In this document: piece by piece, positions 1 through 8,916 of the stretch
How positions within the stretch are numbered: position 1 is the first letter of the stretch
How the letters are laid out: each line of letters begins with the position of its first letter
Assembly: GCF_000331025.1 (NCBI RefSeq)
Contig: NC_020055.1
Span: 2,823,370 to 2,887,369 of the forward strand
From: Maridesulfovibrio hydrothermalis AM13 = DSM 14728
Lineage (GTDB): Bacteria > Desulfobacterota > Desulfovibrionia > Desulfovibrionales > Desulfovibrionaceae
Reading direction: 5' to 3'
DNA length: 64,000 bases
Made by a program: the position numbers and the translations under genes
The notes under the pieces: generated by a model
Told to the model about the DNA's origin: nothing
Databases searched by the model: none
The model's input: the letters and a program-made list of their open reading frames with translations, nothing else

Positions 1-1305
1 CTGCGTATTTATGATCCACAGGAGCTTTTAAAAGAACATGAGCCTAAACTTAAAGAGTATTATCTGGATTCTGACAAGTGGAGGGCAGGCAGCACCCATG
101 ATGACAACTCCAGACTGATTGAAGTTATCCGCTCCAAAGACCTTGTGCTCGCAGGACTGATCACCTGCAGCGCCCGCTCCAGCAGTATTTTTTACCAATG
201 CTGGTTCACCGAGCAGCACCCAGACATGTGCTCGACAGGTCCGACTGAAAGCTGGATGGAATACGCAGCTCTGCTGCTTTCACAGGATTTTGCCACTCAG
301 AATATTTTACGCATAGACAGTTCCGGACACCTGCTTCGTGAATATTCCACCCATGCTGTCCGCGATTACATAGTCGACCAGCGTAACCGGATCATGGGCT
401 GGGATACTCAGCTCAGAGTATATCCGATTCTCGATGCGGTTCTGGGCATCTCCAAAACCAAAGAAGAAGGAGCATGGGCACGGGGTGATCTGATTTTTAT
501 TGAAGCGTCTGAACTTGACTCAATCAACTACATGGCAAAATTCCCCGAAAATGAACGCCCGTCACTTAAAAACCACAAGCATGTGCGCAAGCTTCTCCAA
601 TCAGTGGAAAGCTCAAGCCGAACACTGGTTTCTGATGGAAAATGTGTAGTTGGAATAGCCGCAGTCACCCCCACAAACAACTCCATCTCAGCACACTTCA
701 AAGGAGACTGGGGTTTGCTTTATCTTGGCAGCACTCCGGTCTGCAGCTTCGGGGATGCCAAGTTCTCTTCAACCAACCACAAACCTAATCTGGTGCAACT
801 TGAAGAGTATCTGCTTGAGCAGGACTTAAATGCAGATACCCGGCATAAACTTTTTCAACTGGTAATCCAAATGATAACCAGCGCCAATCATCGCAGTCAC
901 GGATGCACACTGGTGCTTGATTTTAATGATGAACCGGTACAAATTTCAGGGCAGACAATGGAAGTCCCCCTTGACCTGTGCGAACCGGAAATGCGCGGCC
1001 TTGCACGCTCGTTAACCAAGTTAGACGGGGCGGTTCACATCAGTAAGGATCTGAAACTGCATGGCTTCGCCTGCCTTCTTGATGGTAAAGCCGTTTCCGG
1101 AGAAAACAGGGCGCGCGGGGCAAGATTCAATTCGGCCCTGCGTTTCACAGCGGAGCACAAAAATCTCATTGTAATTGTTGTTTCATCTGATAAACCCGTT
1201 TCTTTAATTCAACGGGGGGTCGAACTTACCGCCCTTTGCGAATGGAAGCAGCTCTTTGCCTGCGTAAGCACTCCGCCAACTTTAGAAAAATGGCTGGAAG
1301 GATAA
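1..1305 (+). CDS. Protein with C-terminal DisA_N-like (diadenylate cyclase-like) domain, 5' partial
   Basis: The reading frame is open from base 1, so the N-terminus lies outside the window; a GTG at 145 is internal and should not be taken as the start. At least 434 residues are visible. The last third resembles the diadenylate cyclase (DAC, DisA_N) fold: an LDGA motif at 1021-1032, a following L-x-G-F/A-C-L-L-DG stretch, and GARFNSA at 1117-1137 where canonical cyclases have GTRHRAA. The DGA motif for metal/ATP is thus kept while RHR is changed to RFN. The upstream part (about 1-900) is a separate domain I do not recognise, possibly one of the sensor domains known from DAC variants. It may make or only bind a dinucleotide. 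A secreted-protein gene follows 2 bp after the stop. Confidence 0.6.
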   Translation: MRIYDPQELLKEHEPKLKEYYLDSDKWRAGSTHDDNSRLIEVIRSKDLVLAGLITCSARSSSIFYQCWFTEQHPDMCSTGPTESWMEYAALLLSQDFATQNILRIDSSGHLLREYSTHAVRDYIVDQRNRIMGWDTQLRVYPILDAVLGISKTKEEGAWARGDLIFIEASELDSINYMAKFPENERPSLKNHKHVRKLLQSVESSSRTLVSDGKCVVGIAAVTPTNNSISAHFKGDWGLLYLGSTPVCSFGDAKFSSTNHKPNLVQLEEYLLEQDLNADTRHKLFQLVIQMITSANHRSHGCTLVLDFNDEPVQISGQTMEVPLDLCEPEMRGLARSLTKLDGAVHISKDLKLHGFACLLDGKAVSGENRARGARFNSALRFTAEHKNLIVIVVSSDKPVSLIQRGVELTALCEWKQLFACVSTPPTLEKWLEG

Positions 1306-1307
1306 CT

Positions 1308-1895
1308 ATGAAAAAAATACTGCTCCTGCTTACCCTTGCTGCTATTTTTGTTTTTACCAGCATTTCCACAGTGCTGGCTCAAGATACTCCATTTAAAAGC
1401 TACAGCTTTACCAAAAAGAAAGCCTCCGCCCAGTGGTCAGCGCGAAAAACTTACGTAATAGGCAAAAACAGAAGACTGGGCCTGTTCAATAACCGTAATA
1501 AACGCTACCCTTCTCAAACAGTTCTTTCCATCAGCAATCTTCCTGACGGAAAATCTGTAGACGTTAAGCTTGATGTGATCTTTGTCGGCAGCTGGGATAA
1601 TGAAGGAAAACTTGCCGACCGTTTCACAGTCACTGTCTTAAATGGTCCGATAGTGCTTGATATGAGAAAATTCCCCTGTACTCTTATTGATAGCGACGAC
1701 ACCAAACCGTTAAATAATAATGGCTTTGTACAGGTCGGTGAGCGAGACAGGGCCTATTGGATTAAACCGCTATCGTTTGAAATTTCGCCGGACCTCATTA
1801 AAAACAACGAACTGAAACTCGAATTTAAAGGTTACCTTACAGGACGCAAGACCGAATTCTGGGCAATTGATAACGTTCAGATTTTCGTTAATTAA
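1308..1895 (+). CDS. Secreted protein of unknown function
   Basis: 195 residues. The start is the ATG two bases after the preceding stop, because it opens directly into a signal peptide: MKK, then a hydrophobic stretch to about residue 21, with an A-Q cleavage site near residue 24. A longer frame from 1236 exists but runs through the previous gene. The mature part has alternating hydrophobic residues and a C-terminal FWAIDNVQI segment, which would suit a beta-sandwich, but I recognise no family. Tight spacing suggests translational coupling with the DisA_N-like gene. Function unknown; export to the periplasm is likely. Confidence 0.6.
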   Translation: MKKILLLLTLAAIFVFTSISTVLAQDTPFKSYSFTKKKASAQWSARKTYVIGKNRRLGLFNNRNKRYPSQTVLSISNLPDGKSVDVKLDVIFVGSWDNEGKLADRFTVTVLNGPIVLDMRKFPCTLIDSDDTKPLNNNGFVQVGERDRAYWIKPLSFEISPDLIKNNELKLEFKGYLTGRKTEFWAIDNVQIFVN

Positions 1896-1992
1896 CTCCT
1901 CCCCGCGCCCTTTCGCAGTACATACCAGCCTACCCTGTTTACAGAATAAATTTTCACCCTCATATATTTTGCAAAATTCAGAATAGACCAGA

Positions 1993-2037
1993 ATCAAAAC
2001 GCCCTCAGCTCAAATGAAAATGAACCTGAGGGCGTTT
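1993..2037 (-). terminator. Rho-independent terminator of the ilvB-ilvN operon
   Basis: A perfect 12-bp inverted repeat (1997-2008 with 2026-2037, arm AAACGCCCTCAG) has a 17-nt loop. Read on the minus strand, the stem is followed by TTTTG. It starts six bases after the ilvN stop and closes the ilv operon. It faces the 1308-1895 gene convergently and may also stop that transcript. Confidence 0.75.
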
Positions 2038-2042
2038 CGCCG

Positions 2043-2309
2043 TTAAAGTTTTTCAAAAACATCAGTCAGGGGATGCTTCTCCGACTGTTTAACTTCAAGT
2101 ACATCATATAATTTTTCAAGCTGCAAAACAATTTGCTCAAGCTTACTGTCATCAGCAACAGTTAAAATCATACGGCTTTCTTTGCCATCACCAACAGGAC
2201 CGCAAACAATCCCTTCAAGGTTAAAATTCCTGCGGGAAAAAAGTCCGGTAATCTGACTCATCACCCCGGCATGGTTGCGGACCAGAAGATCAATTACGTA
2301 ATTATGCAT
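2043..2309 (-). CDS. ilvN: Acetolactate synthase small (regulatory) subunit
   Basis: 88 residues, the short type of acetohydroxyacid synthase regulatory subunit, made of one ACT domain: V-R-N-H-A-G-V-M-S-Q-I-T-G-L-F near residues 11-25, then R-R-N-F-N-L-E-G-I. This subunit binds valine and makes the large subunit feedback-sensitive in branched-chain amino acid synthesis. Its length matches E. coli IlvN (about 96) rather than the longer IlvH (about 160). It lies 4 bp after ilvB in the same operon and is therefore under the same leader-peptide attenuator. Confidence 0.88.
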   Translation of the reverse strand: MHNYVIDLLVRNHAGVMSQITGLFSRRNFNLEGIVCGPVGDGKESRMILTVADDSKLEQIVLQLEKLYDVLEVKQSEKHPLTDVFEKL

Positions 2310-2313
2310 GGTA

Positions 2314-3972
2314 CTATCCTATCATTTCCCGGTTGGCACATTCAGGTGGAACCATAGGCAGAACTCTGTTCTCCAAACCTATAGGGATATTAATTACACA
2401 CGGACCGTCCTGTCCCAGAACTTTGCGCAGAAACAAATGCGGATTTTCCTGCTCTCCAAGGTCAAAAGCAGGGAGGCCGAACCCGCGGGCAATGGAAACA
2501 AAATCCGGATTACTTCCAAAGCTGGTTGCGAAAAAACGCTCCTCAAAAAACAGTTCCTGCAACTGACGAACCAGACCAAGGCGATTGTTATTCATAATCA
2601 AAACCTTAACATTCAACATTTGCTCCGTTAAAGTGGCAAGCTCCTGAATATTCATAAGAAATGATCCGTCTCCACTAACACAGACAACTTTTTTGTCGGG
2701 CTTGGCAAGCGCAGCTCCGATAGCATTCGGCAAGCCGAACCCCATTGTTCCAAGACCGCCGGAAGTAAGTAAAGTTCTTGGCTTTCTGAAAGGATAACTC
2801 TGCGCCACCCACATCTGATGCTGGCCCACGTCAGTTGTGATAATCGCATCATCCGGCAGCGACTCTCCCATGAGCCGAATAAGATTCGCAGGATGAAAAA
2901 CCTCCCTGCTGTCCGGCAGCGGTTCTGGAAACATCATACGAATTGAAGCAGTATGAGCACTCCAGCCTATCCTGATTGAGGACTCGACCTTATCAGCAAA
3001 CTGTTGCAAAGCCTGTCCCACATCCCCGACGATTGAAAGGTTGGTGGGCTTGATTTTATCGATCTCAGACCTGTCGATATCAACGTGTAATATATCTGCA
3101 TGCTTGCAAAATTCACACGCTTTACCAACCGCGCGGTCATCAAAACGAACTCCGAGTGCAATGATCAGATCTGCTTCCTCCATGATCATGTTGGTAGAGC
3201 GCAGGCCGTGCATACCAAGCATCCCCAGAGAATTAGGATCGCCATTGGGAAATGCCCCAAGCCCCATAAGCGTCGTTACAACAGGAATAGCATTTTTGCG
3301 GGCCAGCCTGATCAGAGAATCAGAAGCATTTGCAGCAACAACCCCGCCTCCGGCATAGATAACAGGCCGCTCAGCACTGTTAATCATATTAATTGCCTGA
3401 TCAATGAGCCTCGCGTCACACTTAGCAATTTTCTGTATTTCACCCGCTTCAGGCCACTTTTCAAATTCAATTACTTCTTTTTGAACGTCTTTAGGAATAT
3501 CAACAACAACAGGTCCGGGCCGGCCGGACTCAGCAAGACGGAAGGCTTCCGGTATGATTTCAAGAAGCTCGCCGGCAGACTGGACCAGAAAATTATGCTT
3601 GGTAATAGGAATAGTCAGTCCATAAGTATCAACCTCCTGAAAGGCATCAGTCCCAATAAGTGAACTGCTGACCTGACCGGTAATGGCGACAAGGGGGATA
3701 GAATCGAGCCTTGCATCGGCAATGGCGGTGAGCAGATTTGTTACACCGGGGCCGGACGTGCCCATACAGACCGCCGCCCGTCCGGTCGTCCTTGCCATCC
3801 CCTGCGCCATGAACCCTGCTCCCTGCTCATGTCTGGCAAGGATATGTTTGATAGAGCTTTCCCGTAACGCATCGTAAATAGGCAGATTACTACCGCCGGG
3901 GATTCCGCATATTATTTTAATCCCCTGCCGTTCCAAAAGCCTTATAACCAATTCAGCACCACATAATTCCAT
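2314..3972 (-). CDS. ilvB: Acetolactate synthase large (catalytic) subunit
   Basis: 552 residues. This thiamine diphosphate enzyme condenses two pyruvates, or pyruvate and 2-oxobutyrate, at the first common step of valine, leucine and isoleucine synthesis. Visible features are the N-terminal GIPGGSNLPIYDAL with the catalytic-glutamate region (ILARHEQGAGFMA), the central FAD-binding-type domain, and the C-terminal ThDP motif GDGSFLMNIQELATL...NNN. The start is the ATG at 3972, which has GAGGG seven bases upstream; an upstream in-frame start at 4005 lies in the terminator T-run and is unlikely. The gene is preceded by a leader peptide and terminator (4184-4001). Confidence 0.93.
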   Translation of the reverse strand: MELCGAELVIRLLERQGIKIICGIPGGSNLPIYDALRESSIKHILARHEQGAGFMAQGMARTTGRAAVCMGTSGPGVTNLLTAIADARLDSIPLVAITGQVSSSLIGTDAFQEVDTYGLTIPITKHNFLVQSAGELLEIIPEAFRLAESGRPGPVVVDIPKDVQKEVIEFEKWPEAGEIQKIAKCDARLIDQAINMINSAERPVIYAGGGVVAANASDSLIRLARKNAIPVVTTLMGLGAFPNGDPNSLGMLGMHGLRSTNMIMEEADLIIALGVRFDDRAVGKACEFCKHADILHVDIDRSEIDKIKPTNLSIVGDVGQALQQFADKVESSIRIGWSAHTASIRMMFPEPLPDSREVFHPANLIRLMGESLPDDAIITTDVGQHQMWVAQSYPFRKPRTLLTSGGLGTMGFGLPNAIGAALAKPDKKVVCVSGDGSFLMNIQELATLTEQMLNVKVLIMNNNRLGLVRQLQELFFEERFFATSFGSNPDFVSIARGFGLPAFDLGEQENPHLFLRKVLGQDGPCVINIPIGLENRVLPMVPPECANREMIG

Positions 3973-4000
3973 TTCCGCACCCTCATATTTTCCAGATAAA

Positions 4001-4034
4001 AACAAAAAACCCCCGCCAGCTAAGCCGGCGGGGG
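4001..4034 (-). terminator. Attenuator terminator in the ilvB leader
   Basis: On the minus strand an 8-bp GC stem (4034-4027 with 4017-4010, CCCCCGCC/GGCGGGGG) is followed by TTTTTTG and more T residues, 30 bp after the leader-peptide stop and about 30 bp before the ilvB start. Its 5' arm contains CCGGCTTA (4028-4021), which can instead pair with TAAGCCGG (4086-4079) near the end of the leader ORF, giving an alternative antiterminator. Confidence 0.85.
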
Positions 4035-4064
4035 TTACAACAACACTTTTATGTAAACTGATGC

Positions 4065-4184
4065 TTACAACCTTCCCTCCGGCTTATTTATGCCTGTCAC
4101 GACCACCACAGAAATCACCACCATCACCACGAGGGAGATGGGTGCAACGACTGCATTAATATGGTCTAGGGAAAATAATTGCAT
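4065..4184 (-). CDS. ilv operon leader peptide (attenuator)
   Basis: 39-residue ORF, ATG at 4184 and TAA at 4067-4065, with a weak purine-rich site (AGAGAAG) upstream. It carries the run LVVMVVISVVVVTGI at residues 18-32: 10 Val, 4 Ile and 4 Leu in 39 residues. This is the hallmark of leader peptides that sense charged branched-chain tRNAs, such as E. coli IlvL and IvbL. The terminator at 4034-4001 and an 8-base antiterminator partner overlapping the last codons complete the switch. Ribosome stalling at the Val run would free 4086-4079 to pair with the terminator arm and allow ilvB transcription. The mechanism is inferred; the sequence elements are seen directly. Confidence 0.85.
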   Translation of the reverse strand: MQLFSLDHINAVVAPISLVVMVVISVVVVTGINKPEGRL

Positions 4185-4272
4185 TTCAGTTCTTCTCTAA
4201 ATTATCCGTTAAATTGTTAACTTGACTTAGCAATAGACCAACGCCATTTCATAAGCAAGCACTTTTATAAAT

Positions 4273-4995
4273 TTAACTGCGATCATCCTGCAACTTATAT
4301 AATCCAATCCATCCTGTTTTATAACCTACCATCGAAAAAGAACACTTGAACGCCACTGCACTTATCATATTAAATAGAAGCATAGGCAAATCATTCTTTT
4401 TGAGTAGTAAATTGCGGTCATTTTTAATCCGCAAAGGACTTTTGCGAAACCTGATATCTTTAAGTTTCAACTTATACTTTGAAGTAAAGCCGACCTGCTC
4501 ATCTTTTCCGCTGTAGAAATTCTTTATACCCTGCGGATAATATGGTTTCTGATGATCCAGATCTAACCAGAAATGCGGATGCAGCATAGGTGTCGCAATA
4601 AGCAGCAGACCACCGGGTTTCAGATGTTTCAAATATCCGTCAATAAACTCGACCAGCCCGATGAAATCAAAATGCTCCACAATGTGAGAAAGTATCAGAA
4701 AATCAAACTGATCACTGCTGTGCTCAGTATCAAACTCCTCAAGGGTTACAACACGCAATCCGCGCTTACAGCACTCAGTAACCTGATACTCATTTTTTTC
4801 CACACCGAGAATATCAGTAAAACCCTGCGCATATAAAAAATCAGTCTTACCGCCACGCCCGCAACCTATTTCAAGAATACTCATATTCCGGTCAAGAGGT
4901 GCAAGCACTTTTTCCCACTGAGTCATCTCATGACGCGAAAGCTGTTTCGTGATACTGCGAAGCTGCTTCCGTTGATCAGGACTAGCCGTCAGCAT
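4273..4995 (-). CDS. Class I SAM-dependent methyltransferase
   Basis: 240 residues. Motif I for S-adenosylmethionine binding is clear (SILEIGCGRGG near residues 40-50), followed by an acidic motif II (LGVEKN) and FDFLILSHIVEHF, the usual post-motif region of Methyltransf_11/23 enzymes. The start is the ATG at 4995 with AGGAG six bases upstream rather than the GTG at 4998. The first 14 bases overlap the end of the upstream GT28-like gene, so the two are co-translated. In this setting it probably methylates a sugar or lipid-linked glycan intermediate; the acceptor cannot be told. Confidence 0.75.
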   Translation of the reverse strand: MLTASPDQRKQLRSITKQLSRHEMTQWEKVLAPLDRNMSILEIGCGRGGKTDFLYAQGFTDILGVEKNEYQVTECCKRGLRVVTLEEFDTEHSSDQFDFLILSHIVEHFDFIGLVEFIDGYLKHLKPGGLLLIATPMLHPHFWLDLDHQKPYYPQGIKNFYSGKDEQVGFTSKYKLKLKDIRFRKSPLRIKNDRNLLLKKNDLPMLLFNMISAVAFKCSFSMVGYKTGWIGLYKLQDDRS

Positions 4996-6160
4996 CACAA
5001 ACTCCTGCCTGTTCTGTCAGCCCGGCCAGATAACGGGCTGCATTCTCTGCACCCTGCAAATTGACAGGCGACGCTTCCGGTTTTGCATCAAGACATTTCT
5101 GCAGGGAAATTTTAAGTTCATCCACACTGACTCCATCTTCTGAGAACACATCCATAACAGACGGTGATTTACGCCCCAAAACAGCGGCATGCTCCTCCTG
5201 CTCACCATCCTTCATTCCCCGCAGCAACACTATTGCGGGAACCTCAGCGGCCATAACGTCGGTCAGACTATTGTATCCCCCGTAAATAACGGCACAACGC
5301 GATCCTGCCAGATCATCTAAAAACTGCGGCCCCACTTGCGAGAATTCAACATGCTCAAGCCCCTCAAAGAAGCCTGCAACAAATTCAGCTGACGGTTCAC
5401 GCAGATCCATATAAATTTTCCACTTCCCGTAAACACCATCAACCTCTGCCAGAGCCTCTGCCAGCTTTCCAAGTAAAACGGCCGTTCCAGCCCCGGACCA
5501 CGGAATCGAAATAACTCCGGCGAGCTTATCAGCGAAATTCAGCTCACCCTTAAGACAGCGCAGTTCAGCCAGACGTGAAACATACCCTGCGACAAAAGGG
5601 ACGACTCCGTAACGCTCAGAAATCCGTTTAATTTCCCCCCCGCCTGTTACCTTAGAATCTCCGTACCAGAGAATATTGCTATAGGCATTTCTAAAAACTT
5701 CTGCCGAAAAATCAGACCAGACCTTATCCACTTCCCCGACCACAGCACGTACGCCCAGAACTCTTACGGTCTCAGGTGAAACCCCATGTGAAGGAATAAG
5801 TTCCTTATGCTTCCCTTGAGGAGTATGGTCTGCCAAAAACACTTTCGGCTTATAAGCTGCTATAATATCGCGAATATTTTGCCCACGCAAATCGCCCAGC
5901 AACTTATCGTCAATGCCACACGTACCTTTTACACCCGATGACTTACCACCTGAGATTTTTGTTTTATAAGATGGCAGCTTAATCCAATCTAAACAACCGT
6001 CTCCTATAAGTTCAGCGGTTACACTGCATCCAGTAACTAATAAAACAGACATTTCAGGAAATAATCGACGCACTGCCAATCCAATAGCAACACTGCGACT
6101 TACGTGTCCAAGTCCCCTTCCGTCATGAGCATAAATTATCAGATCAACTATAAAATCCAT
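4982..6160 (-). CDS. GT28-like glycosyltransferase (COG4671-type)
   Basis: 392 residues with a GT-B two-domain layout. The N-terminus has the strand-turn-helix YAHDGRGLGHVSRSVAIG (GHxxR motif), and the C-terminal half has a YGGYNSLTDVM loop in the position of the nucleotide-sugar site of MurG-like enzymes. The start is the ATG at 6160, which has AAGGA six bases upstream; the ATG at 6166 abuts that site. Two related proteins are encoded at 6412-7581 and 10649-11806 with the same GHxxR and GYN motifs. It is the first gene of a two-gene minus-strand unit diverging from the plus-strand glycan genes. Donor and acceptor are unknown. Confidence 0.7.
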   Translation of the reverse strand: MDFIVDLIIYAHDGRGLGHVSRSVAIGLAVRRLFPEMSVLLVTGCSVTAELIGDGCLDWIKLPSYKTKISGGKSSGVKGTCGIDDKLLGDLRGQNIRDIIAAYKPKVFLADHTPQGKHKELIPSHGVSPETVRVLGVRAVVGEVDKVWSDFSAEVFRNAYSNILWYGDSKVTGGGEIKRISERYGVVPFVAGYVSRLAELRCLKGELNFADKLAGVISIPWSGAGTAVLLGKLAEALAEVDGVYGKWKIYMDLREPSAEFVAGFFEGLEHVEFSQVGPQFLDDLAGSRCAVIYGGYNSLTDVMAAEVPAIVLLRGMKDGEQEEHAAVLGRKSPSVMDVFSEDGVSVDELKISLQKCLDAKPEASPVNLQGAENAARYLAGLTEQAGVCDADG

Positions 6161-6411
6161 CGACATTCCTTACAAATTCACTTAAAAGATATTACGTCAG
6201 CATACTAAAAAGTATATTGAAGTTCAATAAAACTTGAGAAAAGGGATTGCGTCTAAATAAAAAAAATAATAGAAATGACCACGAGCGCAATAAGTAAGCT
6301 TTTAAAGATTTACAGAAGTAAGCCTTTCCGATAGTTATTCCAACGACCATACTGATGCAAGACAAATTATAATAGATCTGGAAAATTAAAACCCGAAAAT
6401 CGGTACGATAA

Positions 6412-7581
6412 ATGGATAAAACTTTCAATGTTTTGATGTATTCTCACGACACATATGGTCTTGGGCATATTCGTCGTACGATGGCAATTGCCTCTCAGCT
6501 GAAATGCAAGGGAGTCAATATTCTTATTCTTACCGGATCTCCTATAGTGGGCAGGTTTGAATTTCCTGAACAAATCGACTTCGTTCGCATTCCCGGCATG
6601 ATTAAGAAGTCAAACGATATTTATGTACCTCATTCTATAAAAATAGACCCTGTCCATGCAATGTCCATCAGACAATCCATTATTGACGCTACAGCAAAAA
6701 GTTTTCAGCCGGACCTTTTTATTGTCGATAAGGCCCCGCGCGGACTCAAGCATGAAATAATGCCCACCCTGCAATGGATGAAGCAAAGCGGTAAAACCCG
6801 CACCATTCTCGGCCTGAGAGATATTATGGACGACGCGGAAAGCACAATCAGAGACTGGACCGAAAAAGGCATCTATGATGTTTTAGACAACCTATACTCT
6901 GAAATATGGGTCTACGGTCACCAGAATTATTATGATCCCATCAAAGAATACAAAATCCCTGAATCCATCAGCAAAAAAATGGTCTTTACCGGTTATATCC
7001 CGAGAAAAGTTCATTCACGTACAAGCCCTGAAAAACGCAAAAACGGCAAAAAACTTGTTGTAATCACCGCCGGCGGTGGTGGTGACGGTTATCCCATGAT
7101 GGATGCCTACCTTAAGGCTCTTGAAAAATACGGCCCGCAAAATTTCAGAACTGTAATGGTCACCGGACCTTTCATGTCCAAAGATCAAAGACTTGACCTC
7201 TCTGCAAGGGCAAAAAAACTTTCCGTAACTTTTTACCATTTCTACCGCAGAATGGAAAAACTGTTCAGCAATGCCGACCTTGTAGTATGCATGGGCGGAT
7301 ATAATACGTTCTGCGAAATACTCTCTCATAAACAAGTCGCGCTGATCGTCCCGCGTGAAACACCGCGCCTTGAGCAAACCATCCGTGCAAAGGTTCTAAA
7401 GGAACAGAATCTTGCAGACTATATCCCCTGGCACCAGCTAGGTCCCGATATGATCATGGAAAAAATTGATAATCTGCTCAACAACTCCAAGTCCATCAAA
7501 GATGCAATACAAAACTTTAAATTCACCGGTCTGGACGTTATGCATCAACGTGTTGGCCACTTCAAAGAAAATTGCAAATGA
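6412..7581 (+). CDS. GT28-like glycosyltransferase (COG4671-type)
   Basis: 389 residues. The N-terminal domain starts with LMYSHDTYGLGHIRRTMAIA, and the C-terminal domain has ITAGGGGDGY (a glycine-rich donor-site loop) and CMGGYNTFCEIL, followed by IVPRETPRLEQ, where MurG-like enzymes contact the uracil/diphosphate. No convincing Shine-Dalgarno sequence precedes the ATG. First gene of a plus-strand run in which stops and starts overlap or nearly touch, so probably the operon head. It is a paralogue of the proteins at 4982-6160 and 10649-11806. Likely a cytosolic or membrane-surface glycosyltransferase in polysaccharide assembly. Confidence 0.72.
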   Translation: MDKTFNVLMYSHDTYGLGHIRRTMAIASQLKCKGVNILILTGSPIVGRFEFPEQIDFVRIPGMIKKSNDIYVPHSIKIDPVHAMSIRQSIIDATAKSFQPDLFIVDKAPRGLKHEIMPTLQWMKQSGKTRTILGLRDIMDDAESTIRDWTEKGIYDVLDNLYSEIWVYGHQNYYDPIKEYKIPESISKKMVFTGYIPRKVHSRTSPEKRKNGKKLVVITAGGGGDGYPMMDAYLKALEKYGPQNFRTVMVTGPFMSKDQRLDLSARAKKLSVTFYHFYRRMEKLFSNADLVVCMGGYNTFCEILSHKQVALIVPRETPRLEQTIRAKVLKEQNLADYIPWHQLGPDMIMEKIDNLLNNSKSIKDAIQNFKFTGLDVMHQRVGHFKENCK

Positions 7582-8846
7582 GTACAGCCAAACACCCCGT
7601 CCTTGCGATGATTCTCAAGGGCTATCCCCGAATTTCTGAAACATTTATATCTAACGAAATCAGACTTCTTGAACAACGTGGAGTCAAAATTCACATTATA
7701 TCCATGCGCAAGCCGCGTGAAGATTTCACCCACAAGTCAATTTCGGAAATAAAAGCTGAAGTATCCTACCTTCCGTCCTCCATAGAAGGCTGCCTTGAAG
7801 GGCTGTTCGGCTCGACCGATATGAACGCCGGACTTAAAGATCCCCGCTACGGTCAAGACAGCGAATTCACTGACAGAATCGATAAAATATGGAAAGTGTA
7901 CAAGGACACTGGCAGTGAAGCTTCATTCAAGCACATGCTGCAAGCTGAGTTTATAGTACAAAAAGTCCTGCCGGGTTCAGAAATATTTCACTTCCACGCA
8001 CACTTTGCTCATTCCCCATGCTCTGTAGCCAGAAATGTAAGCCGTTTGTCAGGTCTGCCGTTCAGCTTCACTGCGCACGCTAAAGACATCTACACACAAA
8101 AGCCTGAAAAAGTTACAGCAAAAATTTCTGAAGCCAAATTCGCTGTCACCTGCACCGGATATAACTGTAACTATCTGGAATCAATAGCTCCGGCCGGCAA
8201 ACCTATCCACAAGGTATACCACGGCATTGATCTGAACCTTTTCAGCTCTGATAAAGAATTCACGTCCGGCGCTCCATACGAAATTTTCACAGTGGCCAGA
8301 TTTACACCTAAAAAAGGATTACCCACTGTTTTCAAAGCCCTTAAAAAGCTCGATGACAGGGGAATTGACTTCTCCTATAAAATAGTAGGCGACGGCGATG
8401 ACCGGGAATCAACCCTCGCAATTCTCGATGAACTGGGAATTGCAGACAAATGCACATGGCTGGGTACTAAAACCCATGAAGAGGTGCTTGAACTTTACCG
8501 CAAGGCTGATCTGTTCGCCATAGGCTGCGAAATTGCGGAGAACGGTGACCGTGACGGAATCCCTAACGTTCTGGCTGAAAGCATGGCCATGTCTGTTCCA
8601 GTGGTTGCAACCACTGTATCCGGCATCCCTGAACTGGTTGAACACGGCAAAACAGGACTGCTGGTTGAGCCGCGTGACCATGAATCTATGGCTGATGCTA
8701 TGGAAAAAATGCTCACCGATCAAGAGTTTAGAAAATCAGTCATTCCCGCTGCGAAAGAGCGCGTGCACGAAATATTTGATAACCGTTACTGGATTAACAA
8801 ACTTGCTGACGTCTACGAAATATACGGTATCAAAGCCGGAAGATAA
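7578..8846 (+). CDS. GT4 family glycosyltransferase
   Basis: 422 residues. The start is the ATG that overlaps the previous stop as ATGA; a TTG at 7572 is less likely. The N-terminal half contains ILKGYPRISETFISNEI, typical of GT4 enzymes of colanic-acid WcaL/AmsK type. The C-terminal half carries TVARFTPKKGLPT, then NGDRDGIPNVLAESMAMSVP with the retaining-GT4 E-x7-E motif around residues 315-330. A retaining GT-B transferase using a nucleotide sugar. The ATGA overlap shows translational coupling to the preceding GT28-like gene. Confidence 0.85.
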   Translation: MSTAKHPVLAMILKGYPRISETFISNEIRLLEQRGVKIHIISMRKPREDFTHKSISEIKAEVSYLPSSIEGCLEGLFGSTDMNAGLKDPRYGQDSEFTDRIDKIWKVYKDTGSEASFKHMLQAEFIVQKVLPGSEIFHFHAHFAHSPCSVARNVSRLSGLPFSFTAHAKDIYTQKPEKVTAKISEAKFAVTCTGYNCNYLESIAPAGKPIHKVYHGIDLNLFSSDKEFTSGAPYEIFTVARFTPKKGLPTVFKALKKLDDRGIDFSYKIVGDGDDRESTLAILDELGIADKCTWLGTKTHEEVLELYRKADLFAIGCEIAENGDRDGIPNVLAESMAMSVPVVATTVSGIPELVEHGKTGLLVEPRDHESMADAMEKMLTDQEFRKSVIPAAKERVHEIFDNRYWINKLADVYEIYGIKAGR

Positions 8847-8916
8847 AACTCAGCCCTTAAGTCTTCTCAGACAATTGTCAGAAATTCAACAATGAAGGTC
8901 AGAAGGTCATTATTCG

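Noticed and set aside
145-1305. A complete 386-residue gene starting at GTG 145
   Set aside because: The frame is open to base 1 with coherent protein sequence before the GTG, and there is no ribosome binding site, so the gene is 5' truncated by the window.
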